DNA of 58,895 nucleotides, taken from Ichthyosporea sp. XGB-2017a (lineage: Eukaryota; Opisthokonta; Ichthyosporea). A program made the translations under genes and the position numbers. The stretch covers positions 1 to 58,895 of the forward strand of contig PDIM01000034.1 in assembly GCA_002811675.1 (NCBI GenBank). The letters are read 5' to 3'. Shown here piece by piece: positions 31,335 to 40,239 of the stretch; positions within the stretch are counted from its first letter, which is position 1, and each line of letters starts with the position of its first letter. The notes beneath the pieces were generated by a model. That model saw nothing but the letters and a program-made list of their open reading frames with translations, was not told where the DNA came from and ran no database searches.

Positions 31335-32610
31335 TTAACTGACAGACGTCATATCCAGCCCCATCTGCAAAACTATCGCATGTACATAATAAACCGAAGG
31401 TTTACCGCTCCAAAGCAAGTGATACTTTCTGGTATACACTATAATATATTGTGATAAGAATGAGGAATGGGACCCTTTGTTCCTAGTGAATGCGACGTTC
31501 AAATGCTCTGCTTGGTTCTCAGGATCGCTGCTCTTTAGTTGCGATACACTTACAGTTGCTATAAATTCAAATTTTCTTTCAGAGAATTCGCTGCCTACAA
31601 ATTCACCACTATAGACTTTAGAAAGCCTTTCTAATAGGGGAAATGAGATTATTTTCAAAGTGAAAAACGTCGTAAAATGCCCCATGGCAAATGAGTACGG
31701 GTATTGCAAGAAAATGAAGCTGTGAGATGGCGGTCTTCTATCAAACTAATCCAAATTCCATATGCACCAAGAGCCCCAGATTGTGACCAGATTTTGTGAT
31801 GATTTGGAAATGAAGTGTATTTCAGATGGTGACTTCCCGAAATCGTTCCCGAACGAAACGCCGTAGCCCAGGTATTCTTGCAGACTTACAGGATCCAATA
31901 GTGCCTTTGCATTATTGCAAGCCCGGCCATGAGAATTGGAGGGGCTGAGCGACCTCATAACTTTTGAGAGGTCAGATGCTGTTGAGATTCCTCCAGTAGG
32001 GTTAAACAGTCCCAAGTTCCAAATATTAGCAGCAGTGCTATCAAAAGCTAAATCCAAGTCGAAAGGTTCTCCCGCAACACCGCTTTGCCCTCCAATAAAG
32101 ATTTTCGAAATTAAATGATCTGAAAATTTGGAATATGTGTTATTCAGTCCAAGAGGTAAAATAATCTTTTGTTCTAGGAGATCCTCAAATGGAACACCAG
32201 TCTTTTTGCTCATATATTGCCCAAGTAAGCCAGTCAGGAAAAGGGGCTCGTATGTAAACATTGTATACTTCATAATATCAGCTACGTCAATGCCCGTGGT
32301 TGTAGGCAAAGGCTTTCTGTTTCGCTTCATGCCTGTCATTTGGTTAAGGACCACTCTAAAAGTCATGTTACGAGGAGTAGGAAAAGTGTATACTCCTTTG
32401 CGTATCAAGTTTTTCATCCAAACCGGGATATAACGAAGAGAATTCTTCGTCTAAACTAATTCTACCTTTATCTCGCAGAATGTAGGCTAATAAAGAAATG
32501 AACAGCTTAGAAACAGATGCAACACGAAATGGCGTATCTTTTGAAATTGAACGATCACGTTCAAAAGAGGTGCTTCCAAGATTTAAAGGTTGGTGAACGG
32601 CTTTTGCCAG
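31335..32610 (-). pseudogene. Frameshifted beta-lactamase-family serine hydrolase
   Basis: The homology is spread over several frames of the minus strand. Frame one (about 32600-32435) gives RSISKDTPFRVASVSKLF, carrying the S-x-x-K catalytic motif SVSK at about 32506-32517. A second frame takes over near 32440 and gives NMTFRVVLNQMTGM (usual form RHLLTHTSGL), then FTYEPLFLTGLLG where the Y-x-N motif is expected, PFEDLLEQKIILPLGLNNTY and NPTGGISTASDLSKVMRSL. A third frame from about 31785 gives SQSGALGAYGIWISL, the C-terminal H/K-S-G box. Further C-terminal material may continue in a fourth frame to 31335-31709. The family comprises class C beta-lactamase-like esterases and peptidases. The second motif reads YEP rather than YxN. 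At least two frameshifts break the gene. It lies next to an assembly gap, so sequence errors cannot be separated from genuine decay. Confidence 0.75.
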
Positions 32611-32858
32611 TAGGCAGGAAGTTTTCCTTCAAGGGGGTTTTGTTCACAACACGGTATCCTGTACCAGAATTCAAGCTAGCTAATTCCCAACATCCAAATG
32701 ATATTACTAGCTGATACCGTACATCATTTTCAGGGCCTTCCAATGACTTCTACTCCCGGTACTTCCTCAAGAACATCTTGTGCATAACGGAACACATTTA
32801 TAGCACCCCGATAATCGGGAGACAAAAGCAGGTCTTTGAACTCGATAATTGTGGATTA
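32611..32858 (-). pseudogene. Protein fragment of uncertain family at the gap edge
   Basis: Immediately left of the gap the minus strand reads IIEFKDLLLSPDYRG, then GAINVFRYAQDVLEEVPGVE and VIGRP before a stop. Dropping one base in the CCC run near 32730 lets the reading continue as ENDVRYQLVISFG and beyond. The pattern (helix, then VPGVEVIGRP, then a beta-strand VISFG) recalls the C-terminal domain of PLP-dependent decarboxylase or sphingosine-phosphate-lyase-type enzymes. This is a weak impression. The fragment may be the tail of a gene lying mostly in the gap. Confidence 0.3.
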
Positions 32859-32860
32859 AA

Positions 32861-33806
32861 NNNNNNNNNNNNNNNNNNNNNNNNNNNNNNNNNNNNNNNN
32901 NNNNNNNNNNNNNNNNNNNNNNNNNNNNNNNNNNNNNNNNNNNNNNNNNNNNNNNNNNNNNNNNNNNNNNNNNNNNNNNNNNNNNNNNNNNNNNNNNNNN
33001 NNNNNNNNNNNNNNNNNNNNNNNNNNNNNNNNNNNNNNNNNNNNNNNNNNNNNNNNNNNNNNNNNNNNNNNNNNNNNNNNNNNNNNNNNNNNNNNNNNNN
33101 NNNNNNNNNNNNNNNNNNNNNNNNNNNNNNNNNNNNNNNNNNNNNNNNNNNNNNNNNNNNNNNNNNNNNNNNNNNNNNNNNNNNNNNNNNNNNNNNNNNN
33201 NNNNNNNNNNNNNNNNNNNNNNNNNNNNNNNNNNNNNNNNNNNNNNNNNNNNNNNNNNNNNNNNNNNNNNNNNNNNNNNNNNNNNNNNNNNNNNNNNNNN
33301 NNNNNNNNNNNNNNNNNNNNNNNNNNNNNNNNNNNNNNNNNNNNNNNNNNNNNNNNNNNNNNNNNNNNNNNNNNNNNNNNNNNNNNNNNNNNNNNNNNNN
33401 NNNNNNNNNNNNNNNNNNNNNNNNNNNNNNNNNNNNNNNNNNNNNNNNNNNNNNNNNNNNNNNNNNNNNNNNNNNNNNNNNNNNNNNNNNNNNNNNNNNN
33501 NNNNNNNNNNNNNNNNNNNNNNNNNNNNNNNNNNNNNNNNNNNNNNNNNNNNNNNNNNNNNNNNNNNNNNNNNNNNNNNNNNNNNNNNNNNNNNNNNNNN
33601 NNNNNNNNNNNNNNNNNNNNNNNNNNNNNNNNNNNNNNNNNNNNNNNNNNNNNNNNNNNNNNNNNNNNNNNNNNNNNNNNNNNNNNNNNNNNNNNNNNNN
33701 NNNNNNNNNNNNNNNNNNNNNNNNNNNNNNNNNNNNNNNNNNNNNNNNNNNNNNNNNNNNNNNNNNNNNNNNNNNNNNNNNNNNNNNNNNNNNNNNNNNN
33801 NNNNNN
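32861..33806. other. Assembly gap (946 N)
   Basis: Undetermined bases. Open frames reported across it are meaningless. Confidence 0.99.

Positions 33807-33836
<30 letters not shown>
33807..33836. repeat. Poly(A) run of 30 abutting the gap
   Basis: Thirty A residues follow the gap directly. This could be the tail of a retroposed sequence hidden in the gap, or a homopolymer that caused the gap. Confidence 0.9.
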
Positions 33837-33841
<5 letters not shown>

Positions 33842-34808
33842 CGACCACTCCCTTGTTTGCTAACTCTAAGGTGGTGAAGACTAGATGAACAACCAGCATA
33901 CCAATACCGAAGGCAAGTACAAGCTACAATTCAGGAAACTCCCCGGGTCTAGGTAACGCCCGGCCTTGGCCTAGCTAGCTAGGGGCTTTTTGTAAAGCAA
34001 ATAAAAATCCGAAATGCCTTGCTTCTATATGAGGGGATTTTTCCGTGTCCATTTTTTTTTCAAGTAGGATTAATTTTTCAGTACTAATTTTTTGCATGGC
34101 AAAAGATTGTTACACGAAAAACTAAAATCTTCAAAGATACCAGGCAAAAAATTGCAATGACCTAAAGGTCGGCTCGCTCGCCATTTTCTTCTTTAGGGTT
34201 ATAGATAGTAGCGCAAATTCCAGGAGCCAATCAGAGGACGCCCTAAAAGTGTATTTAAATTGTCGATCAGTAAGGAGGAATCGCTCGCAAGCTCGCTCGA
34301 TCAAGTAGCTAAGGTGGGTACACGGGGCTGTTTTCCCTTCTACATGACAGTTAATTATTTATGTTTGGCGTGAACGAAGCAGCGCACTCGAAGAACCGAG
34401 GAACACTTCTCTTCGACACTCGCGAATAAATTATATGAATTACATAATAAATAATAAATAACAATAAATAAGCAAATAATAAATAAATTTTTACACCCCT
34501 CTCCACCCTCGTTGATTTAGCGTAATCCATGGCCCATCCTCGGCACACCTCCCACTATGGTCCCCTTCACGGTTCACCCCGAGGCTTCACCCCCCACCTC
34601 AGTGATGGAAGATGTACAGCTTCCTTTGTCTATATTATGTAACTATACACCAACAGACATAACTACATAGCTTCAAGTTGTGGTGTTCTCAATAGCAATG
34701 GTGAGGATTTAAGATAAAGTCATTATCAACTAAGCTGCAAAGGAAAGAAAAGTGCAATGGACTCTTCGAAGGTGTACTCAAAAAAACGGGCTGTTTTACT
34801 CTCGGCTG
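33837..34808. other. Non-coding, AT-rich stretch after the gap
   Basis: No frame with protein-like composition. There are AT-only runs at 34430-34490 (taaataataaataacaataaa) and scattered gctcgctcg patches at 34170 and 34285. No tRNA, rRNA or mobile-element protein is seen. Confidence 0.5.
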
Positions 34809-35757
34809 AAAATCAGAGGAAAGCAAATGGACTAGAAGAGTACAACTATCATTAGCTTTCTTTCCTTTCTTATCTTTGGTGTGGGTGTGTGTTCCTTATA
34901 TTTACCAATCTGAAGAAAATGTAAATGAGCCCAAAGAATTTGATAACGAGCCAAAATGGTATCCTTGCCCAATCTTAACAAATCCATTGGAATATGCTTG
35001 GTTTGTATTTCATCATTTAAATCAGCACATGAGCAAAGAGGATATTCCAAAGCATATATTCAGCTCGTTGTGCTATGATTAAGATCCCTGAAATGTGGGG
35101 GAAGGGGGGGTCTGAAATCAACGTCCCAAACTGAAAAAAGAAACGAACTATTGAGATATTTGGGGAGTGCTTCCGCACTTCCAACAGCAAAGGCATATTT
35201 TTCCTAATTCGTGGAGGCCCTGCAACGTCCGCAAATGTTTGGGAAGGGCCACTGTTACGATTTTCTAAGTCACTAGTTTCTTCTACTCTTGATGCTTACT
35301 ACAGTGAGCTTAGGGGTGGATTTAGATCCGAGGATTTAGATCAACTACTTTAGACTGCCCCTCCACACAGCCCCGAACATTAGGTTCTCCTGGTGGGTGC
35401 CGCGTCACTCTGGAGGAGGCCGGAAAATGCTTGAGTGAAATGAGGGAGCGAGGGATTAATTTCGACTCTTATACCAGTCTTAACGCTAGCCACTACTTAA
35501 AAGCTATTCTTCAGCTGTTGACGAAGGGTACTAACTACAACACTTTAGCCCTTTATAGTGTTCCTTATGGAATTCATTTGCTTAATTCTTCCGCACATAT
35601 GATGAAAAAGCAGAGGATACTTGGTATTGAAGAGGAAGATACCAAGAGAGGATTTTCTTCTTACCCTTGCCAAACGGAGCCTCCTTCTCTTGTTCAGGAT
35701 ATTAGAAGTGATGTTACCATTGCTGGACTAAAGTTTAAAGATAATCACGAAGGTTGA
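34809..35757 (+). pseudogene. Decayed alpha/beta hydrolase (S33/TAP-like peptidase family)
   Basis: Homology runs through three frame segments. Segment 1 (about 34809-35087) has a hydrophobic leader, QLSLAFFPFLSLVWVCVPYI, then PKWYPCPILTNPLEYAWF, the W-x-PCP and 'E.A.f.VPL' start of TAP-like hydrolases. Segment 2 (35135-35352) has KRTIEIFGECFRTSNSKGIF and FFLIRGGPATSANVWEGPLL, the strand plus GGPG-type oxyanion turn. Segment 3 (about 35344-35757) has LDCPSTQ, TLEEAGKCLSEMRERGINF and LALYSVPYGIHLLN. The last should read YGVSYGT, with serine as the nucleophile. Here codon 35563-35565 is CCT (Pro) and 35557-35559 is AGT (Ser) where Gly is expected, each one transition from the consensus. With two frameshifts and no nucleophile this is a pseudogene. 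The C-terminal catalytic Asp/His half is not visible. Confidence 0.75.
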
Positions 35758-36615
35758 AAGTTCGTCACAGTTTCTAGTAAGAGTAATTGAAAGTACCGGC
35801 AGTTTCTAATGCCAGAGTTTTAAAACGTTTCCTCGGCTTGGAGTATTACCAGCACTATATTCCATTGTTGCTCTCCTGTTAGTTTCTTCACAACACAATG
35901 TTAGTACGTGCAACTGCTCACCGCGTTTTCCTTTATCTAAATATTCAAAAAGGATCTAGTATATACCTTTTGTTTTGAAATAAATACTTGTAGACGCCAT
36001 GAATGAGTATTTCCATTGTGCCTAGTAGCTTACATATATGTTTTGATAAGCGCAACTCTAATGCCCGAGACGAAGCCCAAAGATCATACGGTTATCAATT
36101 AAGAGCAAAGGCAGGAGGAGGCAGTTATTGGGAAAAAAATGTCGATAAAATTATATTATCTTCAAGACATCCAATAAGAAATAAGAATCGAACTACCGTT
36201 CCTAGCTAAGCGTGGTCTGGTGTTCCTTTATTTATACTCCGAGGAAATATGTCAATATTCGCATCGGAATGTTGTTCTGGTTCGGGAAAGTATAACGAAA
36301 ATACAATGAACAAACTATCTATGACTATGTAAACGACTATGAAACACAGTCGAATTAGAACATAATAGACAGGGGCAAGATGGCCATGTAAAGGCGACAC
36401 CGTCCCAAAGAGCTTCTCCAGCAAGACTCCAGTCCCTGCAGCAGGGTGAAGATGGAATAGGTAACATCATCCAATGGCTATCTATCATCTGCATTACAAT
36501 GGGGCTTCAAGAGGGTTATAACATGTAGCAGCAGAGATGCACATGGCCCACCATACATAATAATGATGGCGAGGGATTAGTACTGCTATTGGTGAATAAG
36601 GCTATAGTATGGGGC
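35758..36615. other. Intergenic stretch between hydrolase pseudogene and RPL12 promoter
   Basis: No convincing frame. The 68- and 72-codon frames at 36003-36209 (plus) and 36206-36424 (minus) look random. The far end becomes the RPL12 promoter. Confidence 0.45.
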
Positions 36616-36675
36616 TATATAGGCCCCTCCCCGCCCGGGCTGCCCCGACAATTTCTTTTCTCCTCCCTTTTCCCT
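36616..36675 (+). promoter_or_regulatory. RPL12 core promoter: TATA-like box and pyrimidine-rich start region
   Basis: TATATA at 36616-36621 is followed, about 35 bases on, by a pyrimidine tract (tttcttttctcctcccttttccc, about 36652-36675). Transcription starting within a pyrimidine tract is typical of ribosomal protein genes (TOP-type mRNAs). The spacing of TATA to tract fits a start near 36650. Confidence 0.5.
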
Positions 36676-36735
36676 GGAAGTTTGAAATCTATTTACTGAT
36701 TTTAATTTTTGTTTGAATTAAAAGTTGAAAAGAGG

Positions 36736-37327
36736 TGAGTTAATGTTTGTTACACAATCGTTCTTAGGGGTTGTTAGTTTGGGAGTCACTGGGCTTGATG
36801 GATGGATGGATGGTGATGGGTAGAGGGATCTCAATGCAGAGCGGATATTGTGCAGGTGATATTCGATATTCAAACTCGTCCGCACAGCTGGTTCAATTTA
36901 ATTATTAATTTAGCCGGGAAGAATATGGAAGATCTTTTAACTTGGGTTTATACAGTTCGCCTCTGAAGGGGGAGGGGAAATCTTGTGCTGGAGTAGTAGA
37001 AGGGAGTAGCTCTGAGTGACACTAGTGGGAAAGGGGCCTTGTGGACAAGTGCCAAAAGCATGAAGCAGGGCCGTTACAATGGGTTTTTAATTGATGGGCT
37101 TGCTTGATAGATTTTTATCCATTGTTTGCGAAAAGTGATTGCAGATTTATTTTTAACAAGTCTGGAATGACTGCAGCAGTAGATGTAACTGGGAGCTTTG
37201 CACGGTATCCGGTCGGGCGTTTTGTTTTGTTTGTATTATTGATTGTAGAGAGTTGTTTATGCTGACATAATGTTTGTTTTTTATCTGTTTTCTTTTAAAT
37301 GTAGCTTCGATAAGTAAAATATTTCAG
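36736..37327 (+). other. Probable 5'UTR intron of RPL12 (592 nt)
   Basis: The donor is AAAAGAG followed by GTGAGTTAATG, 60-80 bases after the inferred transcription start. The acceptor ATATTTCAG sits one base before the ATG. An alternative acceptor, AAATGTAG, lies about 20 bases upstream. The interval has no open frame, and an unspliced 5'UTR would carry several upstream ATGs. Confidence 0.5.
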
Positions 37328-37328
37328 A

Positions 37329-38089
37329 ATGCCTCCTAAGTTTGATCCTAATGAAGTTAAGATTAGTAAGTATTGAGATTGGGAAATGGCAAGAAAAAAA
37401 AGGGAGGGGGGTTGACGGTAAATTTGCATTGGAACGGGGTCGTTGGCTAGAGCGAATAAGCTGATAGAGAGTGTGTGAAGTAGTTGAAAAGTGAAAGGAA
37501 TCGCTCCCTAAGGATGAGTGGGATAGAAAACAGAGAAACCCTGTCACTTTCTTTTATTTGTGTGTGTTGTGAATTAGTATTGCTTACAAGTATAATTTGT
37601 GCGTTGTTTTGTAATTTGTTTGTAGTCTACCTCCGTGCCACTGGTGGTGAGGTAGGTGCAGCTTCTTCCTTGGCCCCCAAGGTTGGTCCTTTGGGTTTGT
37701 CCCCCAAGAAAATTGGTGATGATATCGCCAGTTGCTCCAAGGACTGGAAGGGTTTGAAGATCACCATCAAGCTTGTTATTCAGAATCGTCAGGCTAAGGT
37801 CGAGGTTGTCCCCACCGCAGCCGCTTTGTGTATCAAAGCCTTGAAGGAACCCGTCCGTGACCGTAAGAAGGAGAAGAACATCCTCCACAACGGTAACATC
37901 ACCATGGATGATATTATGGAGATTGCCAAGATCATGAGACCTCGCTCCATGGCTGTTCGCATGGAAGGTACGGTTAAGGAAGTTTTGGGAACTGCCCAAT
38001 CTGTCGGATGCACTGTTGATGGTATGCACCCCCATGATATCATTGAAGAAATCCAGTCTGGAGAACGCGAGATCCCTGATGACGAATAA
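37329..38089 (+). CDS. RPL12: 60S ribosomal protein L12 (uL11)
   Basis: Component of the ribosomal stalk base where GTPase factors bind. Coding exons are 37329-37365 ([12 protein letters not shown] plus one base) and 37626-38089, separated by a 260-nt intron with a GTAAGT donor and TTTGTTTGTAG acceptor. The join makes ATC, giving [14 protein letters not shown]. The total is 166 residues against 165 in human. Diagnostic blocks: [63 protein letters not shown] and HPHDIIEEI. The tiny first coding exon and probable 5'UTR intron are common in ribosomal protein genes. Codon choice (GTC, AAG, GGT, ATC) is visibly more biased than in neighbours, as expected for high expression. AATAAA at 38085-38090 overlaps the TAA stop, but I would not assume it is the used signal. 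Confidence 0.97.
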
Positions 38090-38188
38090 ATTTATCGTTA
38101 GTTTCTCTTTGTAATAAGCTCACATAAAAACATAGTCCGGAATAGTCCTTTTTTTCTAGGAAACAAGGCTTGTTTTATACTAATCATT

Positions 38189-38677
38189 TCATTTTCTTTG
38201 AATATGTTCCTCATTTTCTTCACCCTTGGGTTTTGAAATGCAACATGATACCCCAAGACATTGACTAAAATAAGAATTCTTCTGTTCCTTTTCGCTGTCT
38301 CCGTCGTAGTCTTCTTCACAGTCGCTGAATCCTCCATCTACCCATGGATACAGTATGGCAACTTCTTCCTTATCCCTACTCCCATAAATCATGTTGTCTC
38401 CTTCGTATTCCCGTCCCTTTTCCAGCCAGTCACTGGACCCATATGAACAATATCTGCTCCTCTGTAGACATAACCCCAATATTATAGCGACCATCACGAG
38501 AAGTCCCCCGCATCCTATGTACACCCAAACGAACAAAGACTCCACATCAGATCCAGAGTATTCCTCTTCCAAGGATTTGGATATAGAAAAGGACCTTGCT
38601 GAAGATGCCAACCCTGTTAAGACGCCATCATTGCCATCGTCATTGCTACCCGCCCCAGAAGCTAGTCTTGAAACCAT
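38189..38677 (-). CDS. Small single-pass membrane protein with a tail motif shared with the 1610-residue surface protein
   Basis: 162 codons from an ATG at 38677, with an in-frame TGA five codons upstream. Residues 1-45 are Ser/Gly-rich and include GVLTGLASSARSFSISKSL. A membrane helix near 49-70 contains LFVWVYIGCGGLLVMVAIIL and is followed by a basic stop-transfer (LQRSRY). The acidic tail contains YPWVDGGFSDCEEDYDGD then SEKEQ, closely resembling YPWVSDFSDTDYESEKE in the surface protein at 24782-29614. No signal peptide is visible, so it is either a small type III membrane protein or the 3' remnant of a larger gene; a possible acceptor GTGAAGCAG lies just upstream. It is convergent with RPL12. 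The opposite-strand frames look like shadows. Confidence 0.6.
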   Translation of the reverse strand: MVSRLASGAGSNDDGNDGVLTGLASSARSFSISKSLEEEYSGSDVESLFVWVYIGCGGLLVMVAIILGLCLQRSRYCSYGSSDWLEKGREYEGDNMIYGSRDKEEVAILYPWVDGGFSDCEEDYDGDSEKEQKNSYFSQCLGVSCCISKPKGEENEEHIQRK

Positions 38678-39044
38678 TGTGCTGCCCCTGCTTCACAATG
38701 TGTACAAGAGTTGAATCTTTATCTATCTGCCGTTGAATAACAGAGCTGCTACCCCTAAAATATTATTCGCTGTGATACACAGGACGCATCAACACGCCTT
38801 TGGAGGGTCACTTGTGAAGCTTTGATTGACCACAAAGCCTCAAAAGTCCCAAATAATTAAAGCCAGAAGCGAGAATATTGGATAAACAATTTCATTTATT
38901 TATTTATAGTTATGTAGCTTCTTCGAGGACTTTTTGGGGGTGATAGGGATAAATAAGCTGGCCAAGGAACAAGACCCAAGGAACAAGCTAGCTGCAGACC
39001 TAGATGGTCCATGTAACACAGGTGGGTAATGTCCATTTGTCCTC
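38678..39044. other. Spacer with 3' end of the TMEM229-like gene
   Basis: TTTATT occurs at 38895-38900 and 38899-38904, giving AATAAA signals on the minus strand about 145 bases beyond the stop of the membrane protein gene at 39045. No coding content or extra exon for the small membrane protein is recognisable. Confidence 0.45.
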
Positions 39045-39755
39045 TCACTCTACTTCTGGGGTAAGCATAAATAGGACGCTGACTACCACGGTGCCAATCA
39101 ACATCCAGTGGCCCACATATCCAAGTTTGATTGTACCGGAAAACATAGAATCTCGGCCTTTGTAGATCCACGCGCGGCAGTTCCAGACCAAAAGGAGGTA
39201 GTAGCCCACTGCTACTTCAAGGAACCATACCTTCAGAGGGAAGGCAGAAATGCGCACCAAAGGATGCATTCCAGCCAGGCTGTTCTGCACCTCGATCAAA
39301 AGAGGGGACGTAACCAGCAGAGAGATAAACATCTTTTTTGTAGTGTGGCATCGGCTAAATGAGAAATTCTTTAAAGGTATAACGCACACTCTACCTTGAT
39401 TGTCCCATTCAGTCAACCCATACCAAAAGAACTCCACTACTGAAAATCCTCCAGCAATAGCTAGCCCCGCTAACTTGTGCTCCCAAGTGGATACAAATGC
39501 CCAGAACAGGAAGATCGTCAGTGTGAGCATTACCCGGAATGGCGTGAACCTTATACGGAACGGCTGAATCTCTTCAGCATTTACAATGCCCTCTGTCCCG
39601 TTATCCCACTTTACCCTCACCCTGTGATCTCCCTCCAACCCCACTACTACTCCCTGTACAGAATGATGGTGCTCAATGTCCTCATCCTCCTTACTTGCAC
39701 TCTTCACTGGCACGACTCGCGCCCCACAGTGAAAAGTCTTGACATGTCTTCCCAT
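39045..39755 (-). CDS. Multi-pass membrane protein resembling TMEM229/CmpB-like proteins, with an N-terminal Tudor/SH3-like module
   Basis: 236 residues from ATG at 39755, single exon. Residues 10-66 look like a small beta barrel of KOW/Tudor/SH3 type: GARVVPVK, then VQGVVVGLEGDHRVRVKWDN and GTEGIVNAEEIQPF. Four or five hydrophobic segments follow: LTLTIFLFWAFVSTW, LAIAGGFSVVEFFWYGL, KMFISLLVTSPLLIEV, VWFLEVAVGYYLLLVWNC and HWMLIGTVVVSVLFML. The box VGYYLLLVWNCRAWIYKG plus IKLGYVGHW resembles the conserved 'gyyLL..w...pWdY....ni.l.y.pfW' region of the TMEM229/CmpB-like families. That assignment is my pattern recognition, moderate at best. No catalytic residues are identifiable. Location and role are unknown; an endomembrane position is a guess. 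Confidence 0.7.
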   Translation of the reverse strand: MGRHVKTFHCGARVVPVKSASKEDEDIEHHHSVQGVVVGLEGDHRVRVKWDNGTEGIVNAEEIQPFRIRFTPFRVMLTLTIFLFWAFVSTWEHKLAGLAIAGGFSVVEFFWYGLTEWDNQGRVCVIPLKNFSFSRCHTTKKMFISLLVTSPLLIEVQNSLAGMHPLVRISAFPLKVWFLEVAVGYYLLLVWNCRAWIYKGRDSMFSGTIKLGYVGHWMLIGTVVVSVLFMLTPEVE

Positions 39756-40239
39756 CGTACGACTGGCGCGTCCCTTTCCTCTTTTCTTAGTCGTGGATTC
39801 GATTTATGCTTGGAGTTATTGCGCAGCCACGTCACGTCAGGGTCAATCAGTCACTGGAGTCTGGAAGCATTGGCCTTTGAAATCAGAAGACTGCTGAAAA
39901 CCCCAAACTTTTCTCGTTTCTATTCCACCGCAGACCCCGCCAGCTGAGTTTTTTATTTTTATGTCCTGTTTTTTTGTTTTTGTTTTTTCCTTTTGTCCAC
40001 ACCACCGAGTTGACTTTTATTGTTAATTTTTCCCAACTCTTTTCCATTGCTTCCATTGGTTTGCACTGTACAAAATACAATGAAATAGCAACTATTGTTC
40101 AACTCTTGAGTCTGACTTGGGGATAGAGTGTGAATGTTGGCGAGAAGTTATATAAATGTGGGTGTGAAAAAGGAACGGGAATGTAGATACTCATTTCTTG
40201 AAGATAGCATGAACACGAAATTCAAACAGCGGTGAGTAA
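39756..40239. other. Intergenic region between TMEM229-like gene and ZNHIT2
   Basis: Promoter side of the TMEM229-like gene and 3' side of ZNHIT2. A TTTATT at 40015-40020 is a plausible minus-strand poly(A) signal for ZNHIT2. T-rich homopolymers occur at 39950-39990. The plus-strand frame running through here (39477-39947) is antisense to the TMEM229-like gene. Confidence 0.4.

Noticed and set aside
32767-33899. 340-360 codon frames across the gap
   Set aside because: They consist of undetermined bases and a poly(A) run.
35431-35757. A stand-alone 108-residue gene
   Set aside because: It starts only at TTG and is the third segment of a longer frameshifted hydrolase with the nucleophile elbow.
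37484-37625. Upstream coding extension of RPL12 inside the intron
   Set aside because: The 48 residues before [10 protein letters not shown] are intronic. The true N-terminus [12 protein letters not shown] is in the exon at 37329.
38391-38714. Plus-strand 107-codon frame opposite the small membrane protein
   Set aside because: The minus strand has a TM helix and a tail motif matching another gene; the plus frame has no features.
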